Shown piece by piece: positions 27,571 to 36,448 of a stretch of DNA of 64,000 bases. Source of the stretch: Acidimicrobiia bacterium. GTDB taxonomy: Bacteria; Actinomycetota; Acidimicrobiia; Acidimicrobiales; CATQHL01. The notes beneath the pieces are model-generated. The model searched no databases. It had not been told where the DNA came from and saw only the letters and a program-made list of their open reading frames with translations. Location of the stretch: positions 1 through 64,000 of the forward strand of contig VXXM01000029.1 of NCBI GenBank assembly GCA_009835395.1, in the 5' to 3' direction. How positions within the stretch are numbered: the first letter of the stretch is position 1; each line of letters opens with the position of its first letter. A program made the position numbers and the translations under genes.

Positions 27571-29220
27571 TCAGCCGAGGCCCCAGCGGGCCAGGAACTG
27601 TGCCTCGTAGTCGGCGACGCCGATGTAGTTGCCGCCGCTGTCGCGCACGATGCCGGTGGTCTCCGGCGTGATGACCTGCATGGGCAGCAGGGCGGTCTGC
27701 GCCTCGGTCAGGTCGTCGCCGACGAAGAACGCGGCGAGGATGTCCACCTTGCGCCAGCCGATCATGTACTCGGGGGCGGCCACGAAGGCGGATTCCTCAC
27801 CAGCGGCGATGGCGGCGAAGTCACCGGCGTTCGGGAGGGCGCCTGTGAGTTGCACCCGATCGGCGAGCCCGGCCTCGGCGATCGCTCCGGTCACGCCGAT
27901 GCAGAGGTCGCCGAAGCCGCACGCCACGTAGCCGGCGTCGGGGTTGGCCTGCAGCGCCGAGACCACGAGGCCCGGCACGTTGCCGCCCAGCAGGTCGGCG
28001 AACGACACGTCCACGATCTCCACCACACAGTTGGCGCAGGTCTCGGCCATGACCTCGGCGATACCTGCGTTGAAGCCGGTCAGCACCGGGACGTCGGGCA
28101 CGTTGAAGACGAGCAGGTTGGCGTTGCCGCCGGAGTCGGCGACGATCCAACTCGCCAGGACCTGGCCGTAGGCGGTGGTCTGCGGGATGCCCTGCACCAT
28201 GCCGTAGATGCCGTTGTCGGCACCACCAACCTCGTTCACCGAGGAGGAGTCGATGACCGGCACGCCGCGCTCGTTCAGCGTCGCCAGCGAGTCCTCGTAG
28301 AAGGCGTTCACCGAGCCCGAGATCAGCACCGCGTCGGGGTTCTGCGCCACCGCCTGGGCCATGGCGCCGGCGGTGCCCTCCGGCGTGAGGTCGTGGCCGA
28401 TGCGATCGACGGTCCAGCCCAGGTGGGCGGCGGCGTCGGTGATTCCGTTGCCGACCAGCACGCAGCCCGGCGTGGGGCACTCGATCCAGATGAGCGTCTT
28501 GCCGGGCTCCGGTGTGGCCGACAGAGGCGTGCGAGGTCCGATGCTCGTGGGCGAGTCGAGCAGGTCGGAGACGCTGACGCTGGCTTCGGCGGCGTCGGCC
28601 CGGGACTGCGCGGCGCCGGCCTGCGCCTGCGCAGCGTCGGCCTGGGCTTGCGCGGCGTCGGCCTGGACCTGTGCGGCGTCGGCCTGGGCTCGCGCGGCGT
28701 CGGCCTGGGCTTGCGCAGTGTCGGCCTGGGTCTGGGCTTCGGCGGCCGCAGACCGGGCGTTGTCCGCCTCGCTCTGGGCGTCGGCCGCCAGCGCACGTGC
28801 CGCCTCGGCTTCCGACTGCGCCTCGGCGAGGGCGGCCTCCGCGGACGCGATCGCCTCCTCGCTGCCTTCGGCAGTTGCCAGGGCAAGGTCGGCGGCGGCT
28901 GCTGCCGCGGCGGCATCAGCAGCCGCGGCATCGGCATCGGCGCCGGCGGCATCGGCCGCCGCCTGTGCCGCGGCGGCGTCGGCGCCGGCGGACTGAGCCT
29001 GCGCCGCGGCGGCGCCGGCCTCGGCACGGCCGGCGTCGGCTGCCGCGGCGGCGTCGCCGATGGCCTGCGTGTTCGCCGCAGCCGCCGCGGACGCGGCTCG
29101 CGCCTCGTCGAGGGCTTGCTGGGCGAGGTCGCCGGCGGCTGAGTCCTCGGTGGCGCAGGAGGCTGCGAGAATCGCCAGCACCGCAACGAGCAGCGGAAGC
29201 AGGAATCGAGTCTTCTTCAT
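27571..29220 (-). CDS. ABC-importer substrate-binding lipoprotein with long Ala-rich heptad-repeat stalk
   Basis: ATG 29220 MKKTRFLLPLLVAVLAILAASCATEDSA (lipobox ASC), ~190-residue Ala-rich region including ADAAQAQ-type heptads, then periplasmic-binding domain (DAAAHLGWTVDRIGHDLTPEGTAGAMAQAVAQNPDAVLISG). Confidence 0.87.
   Translation of the reverse strand: MKKTRFLLPLLVAVLAILAASCATEDSAAGDLAQQALDEARAASAAAAANTQAIGDAAAAADAGRAEAGAAAAQAQSAGADAAAAQAAADAAGADADAAAADAAAAAAAADLALATAEGSEEAIASAEAALAEAQSEAEAARALAADAQSEADNARSAAAEAQTQADTAQAQADAARAQADAAQVQADAAQAQADAAQAQAGAAQSRADAAEASVSVSDLLDSPTSIGPRTPLSATPEPGKTLIWIECPTPGCVLVGNGITDAAAHLGWTVDRIGHDLTPEGTAGAMAQAVAQNPDAVLISGSVNAFYEDSLATLNERGVPVIDSSSVNEVGGADNGIYGMVQGIPQTTAYGQVLASWIVADSGGNANLLVFNVPDVPVLTGFNAGIAEVMAETCANCVVEIVDVSFADLLGGNVPGLVVSALQANPDAGYVACGFGDLCIGVTGAIAEAGLADRVQLTGALPNAGDFAAIAAGEESAFVAAPEYMIGWRKVDILAAFFVGDDLTEAQTALLPMQVITPETTGIVRDSGGNYIGVADYEAQFLARWGLG
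28597..28746 (-). repeat. ~21-bp tandem repeat array encoding heptads (A-Q-A-D-A-A-Q/R type)
   Basis: Successive near-copies of gcctgggcttgcgcggcgtcg on the + strand (about seven units). Confidence 0.8.
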
Positions 29221-29308
29221 TGTCTGACCTTCCCCTCGGGAGAACTCGGGGGATGGTACATGTTTCCCGGCCCAGCGGCCTCCGAGCCTCACCTACACTG
29301 CGCCGCGG

Positions 29309-30307
29309 GTGGCAGAGAGCGCAGAGACGACAACCCGGGCCCGTCGCCGGTTCCACTTCGGCGTGGACCGCTTCAGCGGCATCTACATCTGGGGCCTCAT
29401 CATCCTGATCTTCGCCCTGTGGGTGCCCGAGACGTTCCTCACGACGACGACGCTGCGGGTCCTGGCCTCGGATCAGGCGGTGACGGGCATGGTGGCGGTG
29501 GGCCTGGTGGTGCCGCTGGCCTGCGGTGTCTTCGATCTCTCCATCGGGCACGTACTGGGGTTCACCCTCGTCGCCACGACGTGGATGAACGTGAACACCG
29601 ACATCAACATGGCCGTCGTGACCCTCATGATGGTCGCCATCGGAGTGGCGGTCGGGCTCGCCAACGCCGCCATGGTGGTGAAGGTGGGGGTCAACTCGTT
29701 CATCGCCACGCTGGCGATGAGTTCGATCCTGCAGGCGTTCATCCTCTTCGTGTCCAACAACCGCCAGATCGCCGGTGAGTTCTCCGACGAGTTCAAGAGC
29801 TTCGGTCGGAACGTGGTGCTGGGGCTGCCTCAGCCGTTCTTCTACCTGCTCGGTCTGACGCTGATCATCTGGTTCGTGCTCGAGTACACGCGCAGCGGGC
29901 GCTACGCCTATGCCACGGGTGGGAATCCTGCGGCCGCGCGCCTCGCCGGCGTGCGGACCGACCGATTCGTCACCGTGTCGCTAATCGTCTCGGCCGCGGT
30001 CGCCGCGTTCGCCGGAGTCGTCCTGGCGGCGAAGCTGGGCTCGGCATCGCTGACCGCCGGCCCACCGAAGCTCATTCCCGCCTACACCGCCGCGTTCCTG
30101 GGTTCGACGCAGATCAAGCGGGGGAGAATCAATGCCTGGGGCACACTCGTCGCCGTCTACCTCCTGGCGACAGGTGTGAAGGGCCTGCAGCTCTCGGGCA
30201 CCGAGGTCTGGGTGGATGATCTTTTCAACGGTGTCACGCTGGCGCTTGCAGTCGGGATCGCCGTGTACCGTCGCCGCGGCGACTCGCCGGGCGGATTGGC
30301 GCCGTGA
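29309..30307 (+). CDS. Sugar-type ABC transporter permease (RbsC-like), second system
   Basis: VPLACGVFDLSIGHVLGFTLVA, FIATLAMSSILQAFILFVSNNRQI, YATGGNPAAARLAGVRTDRFVTVSLIVSAAVAAFAGVVLAAKLGSASL. Confidence 0.92.
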   Translation: MAESAETTTRARRRFHFGVDRFSGIYIWGLIILIFALWVPETFLTTTTLRVLASDQAVTGMVAVGLVVPLACGVFDLSIGHVLGFTLVATTWMNVNTDINMAVVTLMMVAIGVAVGLANAAMVVKVGVNSFIATLAMSSILQAFILFVSNNRQIAGEFSDEFKSFGRNVVLGLPQPFFYLLGLTLIIWFVLEYTRSGRYAYATGGNPAAARLAGVRTDRFVTVSLIVSAAVAAFAGVVLAAKLGSASLTAGPPKLIPAYTAAFLGSTQIKRGRINAWGTLVAVYLLATGVKGLQLSGTEVWVDDLFNGVTLALAVGIAVYRRRGDSPGGLAP

Positions 30308-31848
30308 CGGACCCCGAGCGGGTCGGCGCGGCCGTCACGGTGAGCGGAGGCGAGTCTCTGCTCGAGGTTCGGGGCGTCTCCAAGGCGTTCGGGCCGACCG
30401 AGGCGCTCGTCGACGTCGACTTCGATGTCCGGGCCGGCGAGATCCATGCCCTGGTGGGCCAGAACGGATCGGGCAAGTCCACGCTCGTCAAGATCCTCGC
30501 CGGTGTCTACGACCCGGACGAGGGCTCGATCGCAGTGGAGGGCAGCGAGTTCGATCCGCGCCGCCCCGGCGAGGCGCGCCTGCGCGGGCTGCGCTTCGTC
30601 CACCAGGACCTCGGTCTGGTCGACAGCCTCGACGTGGTCGAGAACCTCGCCCTGGGGCGCGGCTACGACGTCCGCTTCCCCCGGCGGATCTCCTGGCGGC
30701 ACGAACGGCACCAGGCGAGAGCTGCACTGGCGGAATTGGGCTACGACCTCGACGTCCGTTCCCTGGTCGGCTCGTTGCGGGCATCGGAGCGGACCGGCAT
30801 CGCCATCGCCCGGGCGTTGGATGGCTGGGAGTCGGCGGCGCGCCTGCTGGTGCTGGACGAGCCGACCGCCTCGCTTCCCGAGGCCGAGGTGGCACGCCTG
30901 TTCGACGTGGTCCGGACGATCCGGGCGCGCGGCGTCGGTGTGATCTACGTCTCGCACCACCTCGACGAGGTTCTGGATCTGGCGGACCGGGTCACCATCC
31001 TGCGCGACGGCGCGCGTGTGGGGACATTCGCCGCGGATGATCTGGACCACGACCGCATGGTGGAGTTGATCGTGGGGCGCGGCTCCGTGATGGCCGGCGG
31101 GGAGGCGGAAACACCGGGAGCGCCGGCCGAGTACGAACCGTCGCTGGTCGTCGAGGATCTCTCCGGCGCGGTGCTGCGCGGTGTGAGCCTGCAGGTCGGC
31201 GCCGGCGAGGTTGTCGGCGTGGCGGGCCTCACAGGGTCGGGGCGCGAGGAACTCGGCCCCGCCCTCTTCGGTGCGGCCGGACGCAGCGGCTCGGTGTCTG
31301 TCCGGGGGAACCCCGTGCCGGCCGGGCGTCCCGACCTCGCCGTCGCGGCCGGCCTCGGATTCGTTCCCGCTGACCGCAAGTCGCTGGGACTCGTCGCGTC
31401 GATGGTCGTGCGTGAGAACGTGACACTGGCCGATCTGCGCCCCTACCTGCGCGGGGGGATACTGCGGCACCGCAAGGAGCGTTCAGACGTCGATGCCTGG
31501 CTGGGCATGTTGGACGTCCGGCCTCGCAATCAGACGCTCGGCACGATGCGGCTCAGCGGCGGCAATCAGCAGAAGGTGCTACTGGCCCGCTGGCTGCGCA
31601 TCCAGCCCCGTGTACTGGTGCTGGACGAGCCCACGCAGGGGGTGGATGTGGGAGCCAAGGCGGAGATCCACCGCCGGATCACCGATGCCGCCCGCGAGGG
31701 TGCCGGCGTGCTGGTTTGCTCCACCGACAGTGCCGAACTGGTCCGGGTCTGCGATCGCGTGCTCATCATGCAGCGCGGCGGGATCGGCGCGGAACTTCTC
31801 GGCCGTGATATATCAGAGGAGCGCATCGACAGACTCTGCCTGTCCTAG
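30304..31848 (+). CDS. Sugar-type ABC transporter ATPase with two NBDs, second system
   Basis: ALVGQNGSGKSTLVKILAGVYDPDEGSI, LLVLDEPTASLPEAEVARLFDVV, VIYVSHHLDEVLDLADRVTILRDG, LSGGNQQKVLLARWLRIQPRVLVLDEPTQGVDVGAKAEI. Confidence 0.94.
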   Translation: MTDPERVGAAVTVSGGESLLEVRGVSKAFGPTEALVDVDFDVRAGEIHALVGQNGSGKSTLVKILAGVYDPDEGSIAVEGSEFDPRRPGEARLRGLRFVHQDLGLVDSLDVVENLALGRGYDVRFPRRISWRHERHQARAALAELGYDLDVRSLVGSLRASERTGIAIARALDGWESAARLLVLDEPTASLPEAEVARLFDVVRTIRARGVGVIYVSHHLDEVLDLADRVTILRDGARVGTFAADDLDHDRMVELIVGRGSVMAGGEAETPGAPAEYEPSLVVEDLSGAVLRGVSLQVGAGEVVGVAGLTGSGREELGPALFGAAGRSGSVSVRGNPVPAGRPDLAVAAGLGFVPADRKSLGLVASMVVRENVTLADLRPYLRGGILRHRKERSDVDAWLGMLDVRPRNQTLGTMRLSGGNQQKVLLARWLRIQPRVLVLDEPTQGVDVGAKAEIHRRITDAAREGAGVLVCSTDSAELVRVCDRVLIMQRGGIGAELLGRDISEERIDRLCLS

Positions 31849-31913
31849 TGCCTTGACCTTCGTCCCGCCTGTGGCATCCGCGCTCGCGGGACCCGACAAG
31901 CAAGGAGTGCCTC

Positions 31914-33329
31914 ATGCAGGAGTTCTCGCGGCTGTACATCGGAGGCGAGTGGGTCGTCCCGTCGAGCGATGAGCGCATCGAGGTCGTGAACGCCTTCTCC
32001 GAGGAGGTCATGGGCCGCGTCCCGGCCGGTGGCACCGCCGACGTCGACCGTGCAGTCGCCGCGGCCCGCGCCGCGTTAGCCGGTTGGTCCGCGACACCGT
32101 TGGATGAGCGACTCGGTGCCCTCGGACGGATTGCCGAGGGGATCATGGCCCGCAACGACGAGTTGGCCCGGTCGGTCGTTGGCGAGGTGGGCACGCCGTC
32201 GATGATCGCTCCGATGCTTCAGACGGGGTTGGCCGCCGTGGTCTTCGGCGACAACGCGACGCTCGCCCCGGAGATCGAGATGGAAGCCACTGTTGGCGGC
32301 ACGCTGACCGTGAGGGAGCCGATCGGCGTCGTCGGCGCCATAACCCCCTGGAACTTCCCGCTCGTCCAGATTGCCGTGAAGGTTGCGCCGGCGCTTGCAA
32401 TGGGATGCACCGTCATCGTGAAGCCGAGCGAGTACGCCCCCCTGACGGCGTTCATGCTCGCCGAGATCGTCCACGAGGCCGGCGTTCCTCCGGGCGTCTT
32501 CAACCTCGTGTCGGGCGAGGGACCGAGCGCCGGCGAGGCTCTGGTGGCGCACCCCGACGTGGACATGGTCTCGTTCACAGGGTCCACCGCCACCGGCCGG
32601 CGGATCTCGGCGGTGGCCTCGTCCACGGTGAAGAAGGTGACACTCGAACTCGGCGGGAAGTCCCCGCTCATCGTCCTCGACGGCGCGCCGCTGGCCGACG
32701 CGGTGGCTGCCGCGGTGCAGGGGTGCTACATCAACTGCGGCCAGATGTGCACGGCGTCCACACGGTTGCTGGTGCCGGAGACGCAGCGTGACGAGGCCGT
32801 GGCGACCGCGACGGCCATCGCCGAGTCGCTGGCGGTGGGCGATCCCGCGGCGCCCGACACGATGGTGGGACCGCTCGTCAACGCCCGCCAGCGGGATCGC
32901 GTCCGCGACCACATCCAATCGGGGATCGACGAGGGGGCGACGCTCGTGACAGGCGGGGTTGAGCCCCCGGACGGCCTCGAGCGCGGCTACTTCGTGCGCC
33001 CCACCGTGTTCGCCGACGTGACGATGGACATGCGCATCGCCCGCGAGGAGATCTTCGGACCGGTCCTGTCGATCCTGACCTACACCGATACCGACGACGC
33101 CGTGCGCATCGCCAACGACACCGACTACGGCCTCGCCGCGATGGTCTTCGGCGAGCCGGACGAAGCCATGGCCGTGGCGCGCCGTTTACGGGCCGGCTGG
33201 TTGGTGGTCAACGGCGCCGATCAGAGCTTCACAGCCCCGTACGGGGGCTACAAGCAGTCCGGGCTCGGCAAGGAGTTGGGGGTTGCGGGGCTGGAGGAGT
33301 ACCTGGAGTTGAAGGCGATCCACGTCTGA
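31914..33329 (+). CDS. Aldehyde dehydrogenase family protein
   Basis: GAITPWNFPLVQIAVKVAPALAMGCTVIVKPSE, VTLELGGKSPLIVLDGA, CYINCGQMCTASTRLLV catalytic Cys. Confidence 0.95.
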   Translation: MQEFSRLYIGGEWVVPSSDERIEVVNAFSEEVMGRVPAGGTADVDRAVAAARAALAGWSATPLDERLGALGRIAEGIMARNDELARSVVGEVGTPSMIAPMLQTGLAAVVFGDNATLAPEIEMEATVGGTLTVREPIGVVGAITPWNFPLVQIAVKVAPALAMGCTVIVKPSEYAPLTAFMLAEIVHEAGVPPGVFNLVSGEGPSAGEALVAHPDVDMVSFTGSTATGRRISAVASSTVKKVTLELGGKSPLIVLDGAPLADAVAAAVQGCYINCGQMCTASTRLLVPETQRDEAVATATAIAESLAVGDPAAPDTMVGPLVNARQRDRVRDHIQSGIDEGATLVTGGVEPPDGLERGYFVRPTVFADVTMDMRIAREEIFGPVLSILTYTDTDDAVRIANDTDYGLAAMVFGEPDEAMAVARRLRAGWLVVNGADQSFTAPYGGYKQSGLGKELGVAGLEEYLELKAIHV

Positions 33330-33355
33330 GCGCCGAGACGATCGGGAGGCGACCC

Positions 33356-34783
33356 ATGAACGATTACGGCGAATTCGACGCGCTCGGGTTGGCGGAGCTG
33401 GTTCGATCGGGGCAGGCGTCGGCGGGGGAATTGCTGGACGGCGCCATCGCCGCCGTCGCCGAGCGCAACGGTGCTCTGAATGCCGTCGTGACCGAGATGT
33501 TCGACGAGGCCCGAGCCGAGATCGCCGCCGGACCGCCTGCTGGGCCGTTCGCCGGTGTGCCGTTCCTGTTGAAGGACCTACGCGCCGCCTACGCCGGTGT
33601 GCCGACGACCTCCGGTAGCCACTACTGGGTCGACAACGTGCCCGAAGCCGACTCCGAGACGGTGCGCCGGCTCCGCCGGGCCGGGTTCGTGATCTTCGGC
33701 AAGACGAACACACCGGAGTTCGGCTGCTGCCCCAGCACCGAGGGAGCCCTGTTCGGCGCCACGCAGAACCCGTGGCGTGCCGGGTTCAGCGCCGGGGGAT
33801 CCTCCGGCGGGTCGGGCGCCGCGGTCGTCTCGGGGATGGTGCCGGCCGCGCACGGCTCAGACGGTGGCGGCTCGCTGCGGATCCCGGCGTCGTGCTGCGG
33901 CGCGTTCTCGCTGAAGCCGACCAGGGGCCGGGTGCCCGCCGGCCCGACCTACGGCGAGTCTTGGAACGGTCTCAGCACCGAGGGGGTCATCACGCGCACT
34001 GTCCGGGACAACGCCGCCGTGCTGGATGCGATCAGCGGTCCCGCCGCCGGTGATCCCTACTGGGCGCCGCCGCCGGCCCGCCCTTACGCCGCCGAGGTGG
34101 CGACTGCTCCGGGAAGGCTGCGGGTCGCCGTGCAGCGTGAGGCGCTGAACGGGGCTGCGGTGCACGAGGACTGCGTCGCGGCGGTCAATCGTGCGGCGGA
34201 TGCCCTGGCCGACATCGGACACGAGGTCGCCGACGCCGTCCCCTCCTATGACGTGAAGGGAACGGGTGACGCCTTCACGCTGCTGATCGCCGCCAACGTC
34301 CAGGCCGGGCTCGACCGGTACGGCGAGGAGACCGGCCGGTCGCCCGGGCCGAATGACCTCGAGCACGTGGTGGGTGTGCTCAGGAACATCGGTAACGACC
34401 GCACAGCCGCAGACCTGGTCCGTGCCACGTGGGCGATGCACGGCGTGGGCCGGGACATCGCGCCGTTCTTCGAGACCCACGATGTCCTGCTCTCGCCCGT
34501 GGTTGCCACGCCGCCGCCGCCGCTCGGCGTCCTGGATCCCACGACTGATGACCTCAACGGCTACTTGACCGCCGTCTTCGATTTCATCCCGTTCACGTCG
34601 CTGGCCAACATCGCCGGCGTACCGGCCATGTCGGTCCCGTGGGGCCGGAACGCCGACAACTTGCCGGTCGGCATTCACTTCACCGCCGGCTTCGGCCGCG
34701 AGGACGTGCTCTTCCGCCTCGCCGGCCAACTCGAAGAGGCACACCCCTGGCCTCTCCGGAGTCCGGCCCCGGCTCCCGGCTAG
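33356..34783 (+). CDS. Amidase signature family protein
   Basis: FLLKDLRAAYAG (Lys), GFSAGGSSGGSGAAVVSGMVPAAHGSDGGGSLRIPASCCGAFSLKPTRGRVP (Ser-cisSer-Lys signature). Confidence 0.94.
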   Translation: MNDYGEFDALGLAELVRSGQASAGELLDGAIAAVAERNGALNAVVTEMFDEARAEIAAGPPAGPFAGVPFLLKDLRAAYAGVPTTSGSHYWVDNVPEADSETVRRLRRAGFVIFGKTNTPEFGCCPSTEGALFGATQNPWRAGFSAGGSSGGSGAAVVSGMVPAAHGSDGGGSLRIPASCCGAFSLKPTRGRVPAGPTYGESWNGLSTEGVITRTVRDNAAVLDAISGPAAGDPYWAPPPARPYAAEVATAPGRLRVAVQREALNGAAVHEDCVAAVNRAADALADIGHEVADAVPSYDVKGTGDAFTLLIAANVQAGLDRYGEETGRSPGPNDLEHVVGVLRNIGNDRTAADLVRATWAMHGVGRDIAPFFETHDVLLSPVVATPPPPLGVLDPTTDDLNGYLTAVFDFIPFTSLANIAGVPAMSVPWGRNADNLPVGIHFTAGFGREDVLFRLAGQLEEAHPWPLRSPAPAPG

Positions 34784-36252
34784 CGAGGCGCGGGCTGCTG
34801 CCTCACCAATCGAGGTCGAAGAGACGTCGCTGAGCGTGCGGCTAGTGCGCCGCGCCAGACGCCGGCGCAGTAGGCGGCGTCGGAGAGCAGGGTCGCTGCC
34901 GTCCAGCGAAGCGGACCGAGAGCCGGACGGCGGGTGAGCCAGGTTGCCAACGGCTCCAGGACCAGGGCCGCCAGGGCCAGGCGCCGTCCCCAGGGCCACG
35001 ACGCTGTGGCTCCCAGCAGCGGAAGCCACGCCCGGCGCAGCGCCACTGCTGCGTGGCGGCCGGCGGCGAGTTGGCCTCGCAGCACCATGCGGGAGATCTC
35101 CGGGAGTGCGGCGCCACCGCCGCCCGTCAGGCGCCGGTGCAACCGCCCCACGGCCACGGTTGTGACCGCCAGCGCCGGCACGATTCCCTTCCGGCCGCCC
35201 AGCGCCACCGCCGCCCAGGTGGCGAGGCTCCAAGGGCTCATCTCCAAGGGCGCCAGAGACTGCGGGTGGCGCTCCGCCAGGGCCGCCGCGGAGGTGCCGT
35301 AGCCGAAGCGCTGGCGTGCGAGCGCCGACCACGAGCCACGGTTGCGGTGGGACACCACGACCGACGGTTCGTAGCGAACGGTCCACCCGGCCGCCGCGGC
35401 TCGCCAGACCAGGTCCACGTCCTCGCCCAGCCGCAGCTCCTCGTCGAAGCCGCCGAGGTCCTCCAGCGCCTCCCGCCGGAACAGGACTGCCGCCGACGGC
35501 ACGTACCGCACGCGCCGGCGGGGGGCGACGCTGCTGGGTTGGGCACCCATGTCCAGCGGGGAGGTGTCTCTCTCGAATCGATCGAGGGCGCCCTGGGGTG
35601 CTTCGGGGGCGCGCACTCTCGGCGCCACTGCCGCCACGGTCGGGTCGGCGAAGTGCGCCAGCAGGGGTGCCAGCCAACCGGGCCCGACCTCCACGTCGGC
35701 ATCCAGGAACGCCACGACCGGTGTGCCCGCCGCACGCCAGCCCTCGTTGCGCGCCGCTGCCGGTCCCCGGGCTTCGGGATGGCTGATGAGGCGGGCGTTC
35801 GCGCGCCGCGCCAACTCGGCGACGGCGTCGGGATGGCGCGAGCCGTCCTCTGCGACGACCAACCAGCCGGGCCCGGGCGGGTTCGACTCCAGCGACGCCA
35901 GCAGCGCGGTGAGACCTTCGGGGTCGTCGCGAACCGGCACGACGCACGTCACGTCGCCCGAATCGAGGCCTTCCGTCGGCGGCGCGGGATGGGCGATCCC
36001 GGCGTTGCACAGGCGCCGCCCCAGTCGCCGCGCCCCGGCGCTCACAGCAGGCGCCCCGTCGCGCAGGTTGGCGAGTAGCTTGGCCGCGTGCTCCGACAGC
36101 CGCAGCTGCCGCATCGGCGACCCGCCGATCAGCGTCCGGCCGTCGGCACTGCAGCGGGTACCGGCGTCGAGGCGGATGCCGAAGCCCGCCGGCAGCAGGC
36201 CGGCGTCGGGGTTCAGCGCGCCGGCGCGGGGTCGCGGAGCCGGAGGGCACAC
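34780..36252 (-). CDS. mftF: Mycofactocin system glycosyltransferase
   Basis: N-terminal LLPAGFGIRLDAGTRCSADGRTLIGGSPMRQLRLSEHAAKLL plus GT2 core VTCVVPVRDDPEGLTALL, PAAARNEGWRAAGTPVVAFLDADVEVGPGWLAPLLAHFADPTVAAVAPRV, LRLGEDVDLVWRAAAAGWTVRYEP, FGYGTSAAALAERHP. GTG 36252 is the best start; uncertain. Confidence 0.9.
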   Translation of the reverse strand: MCPPAPRPRAGALNPDAGLLPAGFGIRLDAGTRCSADGRTLIGGSPMRQLRLSEHAAKLLANLRDGAPAVSAGARRLGRRLCNAGIAHPAPPTEGLDSGDVTCVVPVRDDPEGLTALLASLESNPPGPGWLVVAEDGSRHPDAVAELARRANARLISHPEARGPAAARNEGWRAAGTPVVAFLDADVEVGPGWLAPLLAHFADPTVAAVAPRVRAPEAPQGALDRFERDTSPLDMGAQPSSVAPRRRVRYVPSAAVLFRREALEDLGGFDEELRLGEDVDLVWRAAAAGWTVRYEPSVVVSHRNRGSWSALARQRFGYGTSAAALAERHPQSLAPLEMSPWSLATWAAVALGGRKGIVPALAVTTVAVGRLHRRLTGGGGAALPEISRMVLRGQLAAGRHAAVALRRAWLPLLGATASWPWGRRLALAALVLEPLATWLTRRPALGPLRWTAATLLSDAAYCAGVWRGALAARSATSLRPRLVRQQPAPR

Positions 36253-36264
36253 GAGGGAGGAACC

Positions 36265-36426
36265 ATGAGCCGAACGACCGAACTCGATCCGAAGGCCGCC
36301 CCGGCTGCGGGCACTGCGGCGCCCGGGGGAACCGCGGTTGCCGACCCGGGCGGCGAGTCCGACCTCGACGGGGAGGAAACGCTGATCGAGGAGATCTCGA
36401 TCGACGGCATGTGCGGAGTGTATTGA
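36265..36426 (+). CDS. mftA: Mycofactocin precursor peptide, 53 aa
   Basis: MSRTTELDPKAAPAAGTAAPGGTAVADPGGESDLDGEETLIEEISIDGMCGVY: ends in the diagnostic MftA C-terminus IDGMCGVY; strong SD GAGGGAGGAACC. Confidence 0.96.
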   Translation: MSRTTELDPKAAPAAGTAAPGGTAVADPGGESDLDGEETLIEEISIDGMCGVY

Positions 36427-36448
36427 GCCCCCGCGGACCGGTCCCGGC

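Noticed and set aside
28597-28746. 21-bp repeats as a CRISPR-like or intergenic satellite array
   Set aside because: Repeats are in frame inside a CDS, lack spacers and encode a heptad coiled coil.
33857-36250. 797-aa minus-strand ORF over amidase and mftF
   Set aside because: Arg/Gly/Pro-rich shadow of the real amidase (+) and mftF (-, other frame).
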